Assembly: GCA_030840885.1 (NCBI GenBank)
Contig: JAVEDQ010000549.1
Coordinates: forward strand, 1-14,569
Origin: Frankiaceae bacterium
GTDB taxonomy: Bacteria > Actinomycetota > Actinomycetes > Frankiales > Frankiaceae
DNA length: 14,569 nucleotides
Direction: 5' to 3'
This document shows, in pieces, positions 13,291-14,569 of this stretch. Numbering within the stretch: position 1 is the first letter of the stretch; every line of letters starts with the position of its first letter. The notes beneath the pieces were generated by a model, which ran no database searches, was not told where the DNA came from, and was given only the letters and a program-made list of their open reading frames with translations. The position numbers and the translations under genes were made by a program.

Positions 13291-14569
13291 TCAGTCCTGC
13301 GCCTGGCCCCGCGGCTCCGGCGCGAACGCGTCGGGGTCGTAGGCGTGACCGGGCTGGGGGTCGGACTCGGCGTCGAAGTGCGACGCGTCCTCCACCTCAC
13401 CGACGAACGCCTCGACGACGTCTTCCAAGGCGATGATCCCGAGTGTGGTGCCGTGCTCCTGCACCTGGCCGAGGTGGCTGCCCAGACGTTGCAGGTCGGT
13501 GAGCACTTCCGACAGTGGCTGGTCAGGGGCGACGGCGGGCAGAGTGCGCAGTCGTTGCAGGGGCAGCGGCTGCCGGCGAGCCGCGGCGTCGAGTCCCAGC
13601 ACATCCTTGGCGTGGACGAAGCCGAGCAGCTCCTGACCAGCGGGGGTGGTCGACGCGCCCGTCGCGCTGGGCTCCGCACCAGGCGGACGGGACCGGGCGC
13701 GGACCGGCAGGGCTCGAGCGGGGTTGAGCCGCGACCGCCCTCGGGCCGCTGACCCGGGCGCGGCCGTCGCTCCCGCCGCAGCTCCGACGGGCTCGCTGGC
13801 GGGTTCCGCGACTGAAGCCACGGGGAAGCGGGAGTAGCCGGTCTCGGCGACCACGTCCTCGAGCTCGCCGGCGGTGATCGACGGTGGGACGGTGACCAGC
13901 CGTTCGACGGGGATCATCACGTCGCGGGCCCGCAGGTTCTCCAGGACGAGCGCGCCGGTGAGACGGTCGTGCTTGTCGCGGTCGAGCAGCCCCTCCGAAC
14001 GGGACTCGGCGATGATGTCGGCGAGCTCCTCCGGCGTGTGGCTCGACTCGATCTCGTCCTTCGGCTCGACTTTCAGCAGCGCCAGCCCCCGGTTGGCCAT
14101 GCCGTTCAGCAGGAGGATCAGCGGCTTGGTCACCGTGACGAACGCCGACAGCGCCGGAACGAGGATCAGCGACAGTCGCTCCGGGGACGCGATGCTCAGG
14201 TTCTTCGGCACCATCTCACCGAGGACCATGTGCAGGAAGACGACCAGGGTCAGCGCGACCGCGAACGCGATCGGGTGCAGCAGGGCGTCCGGCACGTGCA
14301 GCAGATGCAGCAGGCTCTCGAGCAGGTGGGCCACCGCCGGCTCCGCCACCGCGCCGAGGCCCAGCGAGCACAGGGTGATGCCGAGCTGCGCGCCGGCCAG
14401 CAGCATCGAGAGCGACCGCAGGTCACGCAGGACCCGGCGGGCCATGGCGCTCTCGGCGGCCATCGGCTCGAGCATCGAGCGGCGCACGCTGATCGCCGCG
14501 AACTCCGCCCCGACGAAGAAGGCGTTGGCCGCGAGTAGCAGGACCGCGACGACCAGGTGGATGCCCGTC
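13291..14569 (-). CDS. CNNM/CBS-domain membrane protein (HlyC/CorC family), 5' end cut off by the window
   Basis: A family linked to Mg2+ or other cation transport and sometimes misnamed hemolysin. The visible 425 aa begin inside the first membrane helix (IHLVVAVLLLAANAFFVGAEF), so the start lies beyond the right edge. The CNNM domain continues with AGAQLGITLCSLGLGAVAEP, the diagnostic GEMVPKN (about residues 117-123) and further hydrophobic segments. The cytoplasmic CBS pair follows: ARDVMIPVERLVTVP and GYSRFPV in CBS1, then LLGFVHAKDVL, and TTLGIIALEDVVEAFVGEVED in CBS2. About 60 Ala/Pro/Arg-rich residues (about 252-312) interrupt CBS1. The chain ends in an acidic tail with no CorC_HlyC C-terminal domain. 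Such proteins often come in tandem pairs, so a partner may lie upstream, outside the window. Confidence 0.92.
   Translation of the reverse strand, partial: TGIHLVVAVLLLAANAFFVGAEFAAISVRRSMLEPMAAESAMARRVLRDLRSLSMLLAGAQLGITLCSLGLGAVAEPAVAHLLESLLHLLHVPDALLHPIAFAVALTLVVFLHMVLGEMVPKNLSIASPERLSLILVPALSAFVTVTKPLILLLNGMANRGLALLKVEPKDEIESSHTPEELADIIAESRSEGLLDRDKHDRLTGALVLENLRARDVMIPVERLVTVPPSITAGELEDVVAETGYSRFPVASVAEPASEPVGAAAGATAAPGSAARGRSRLNPARALPVRARSRPPGAEPSATGASTTPAGQELLGFVHAKDVLGLDAAARRQPLPLQRLRTLPAVAPDQPLSEVLTDLQRLGSHLGQVQEHGTTLGIIALEDVVEAFVGEVEDASHFDAESDPQPGHAYDPDAFAPEPRGQAQD

Noticed and set aside
1..14569. CRISPR array, phage, transposon or toxin-antitoxin system
   Set aside because: No spaced direct repeats, transposase, integrase or small toxin-like pair was seen; all clear genes are housekeeping, regulatory or envelope genes.

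Overview
This is a very G+C-rich window with strong G/C third-position bias, GTG and TTG starts, overlapping stop/start junctions and leaderless-looking promoters. It fits an Actinomycetota chromosome. A MurT/GatD lipid II amidation pair, an ECF sigma factor resembling mycobacterial SigL with a zinc-binding anti-sigma factor, and a TetR regulator of the gamma-butyrolactone-receptor (ScbR/ArpA) type all agree with this. I cannot name the genus. No tRNA, rRNA, CRISPR array, insertion sequence or prophage gene is visible, and the region reads as core chromosome.

Left part, + strand (27-4858): a family 2 glycosyltransferase (possibly starting before the window), a membrane-anchored M23 peptidase with an unusual FtsX/MacB-like middle region, then murT and gatD overlapping by ATGA. 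MurT/GatD amidates the D-Glu of lipid II, so at least three of the four genes bear on the cell envelope. A 14-bp tandem repeat begins exactly at the gatD stop codon and fills the gap to the convergent next gene.

Middle part, - strand (4917-7756, read right to left): a GH43-like lipoprotein, the SigL-like ECF sigma factor, its ZAS-type anti-sigma factor (TTGA overlap) and dtd, D-aminoacyl-tRNA deacylase. The sigma and lipoprotein genes are each preceded, at nearly the same distance from ATG, by TGAACC-N16-CGTG, which matches the SigL promoter consensus as I recall it. The same pattern also occurs facing sbcD, upstream of the M23 peptidase (N18), and in weaker form before gatD (N17). All five TGAACC hexamers I found in the window have CGT at spacing 16-18. 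This suggests a local envelope-linked ECF regulon and is the main observation here.

Right part: sbcD and sbcC (+, TGATG overlap) encode the Mre11/Rad50-like nuclease. They converge on the ScbR-like TetR gene (-). After about 390 bp without a convincing gene comes a CNNM/CBS-domain membrane protein (-) that runs off the right edge and carries a roughly 60-residue low-complexity insertion inside its first CBS domain.
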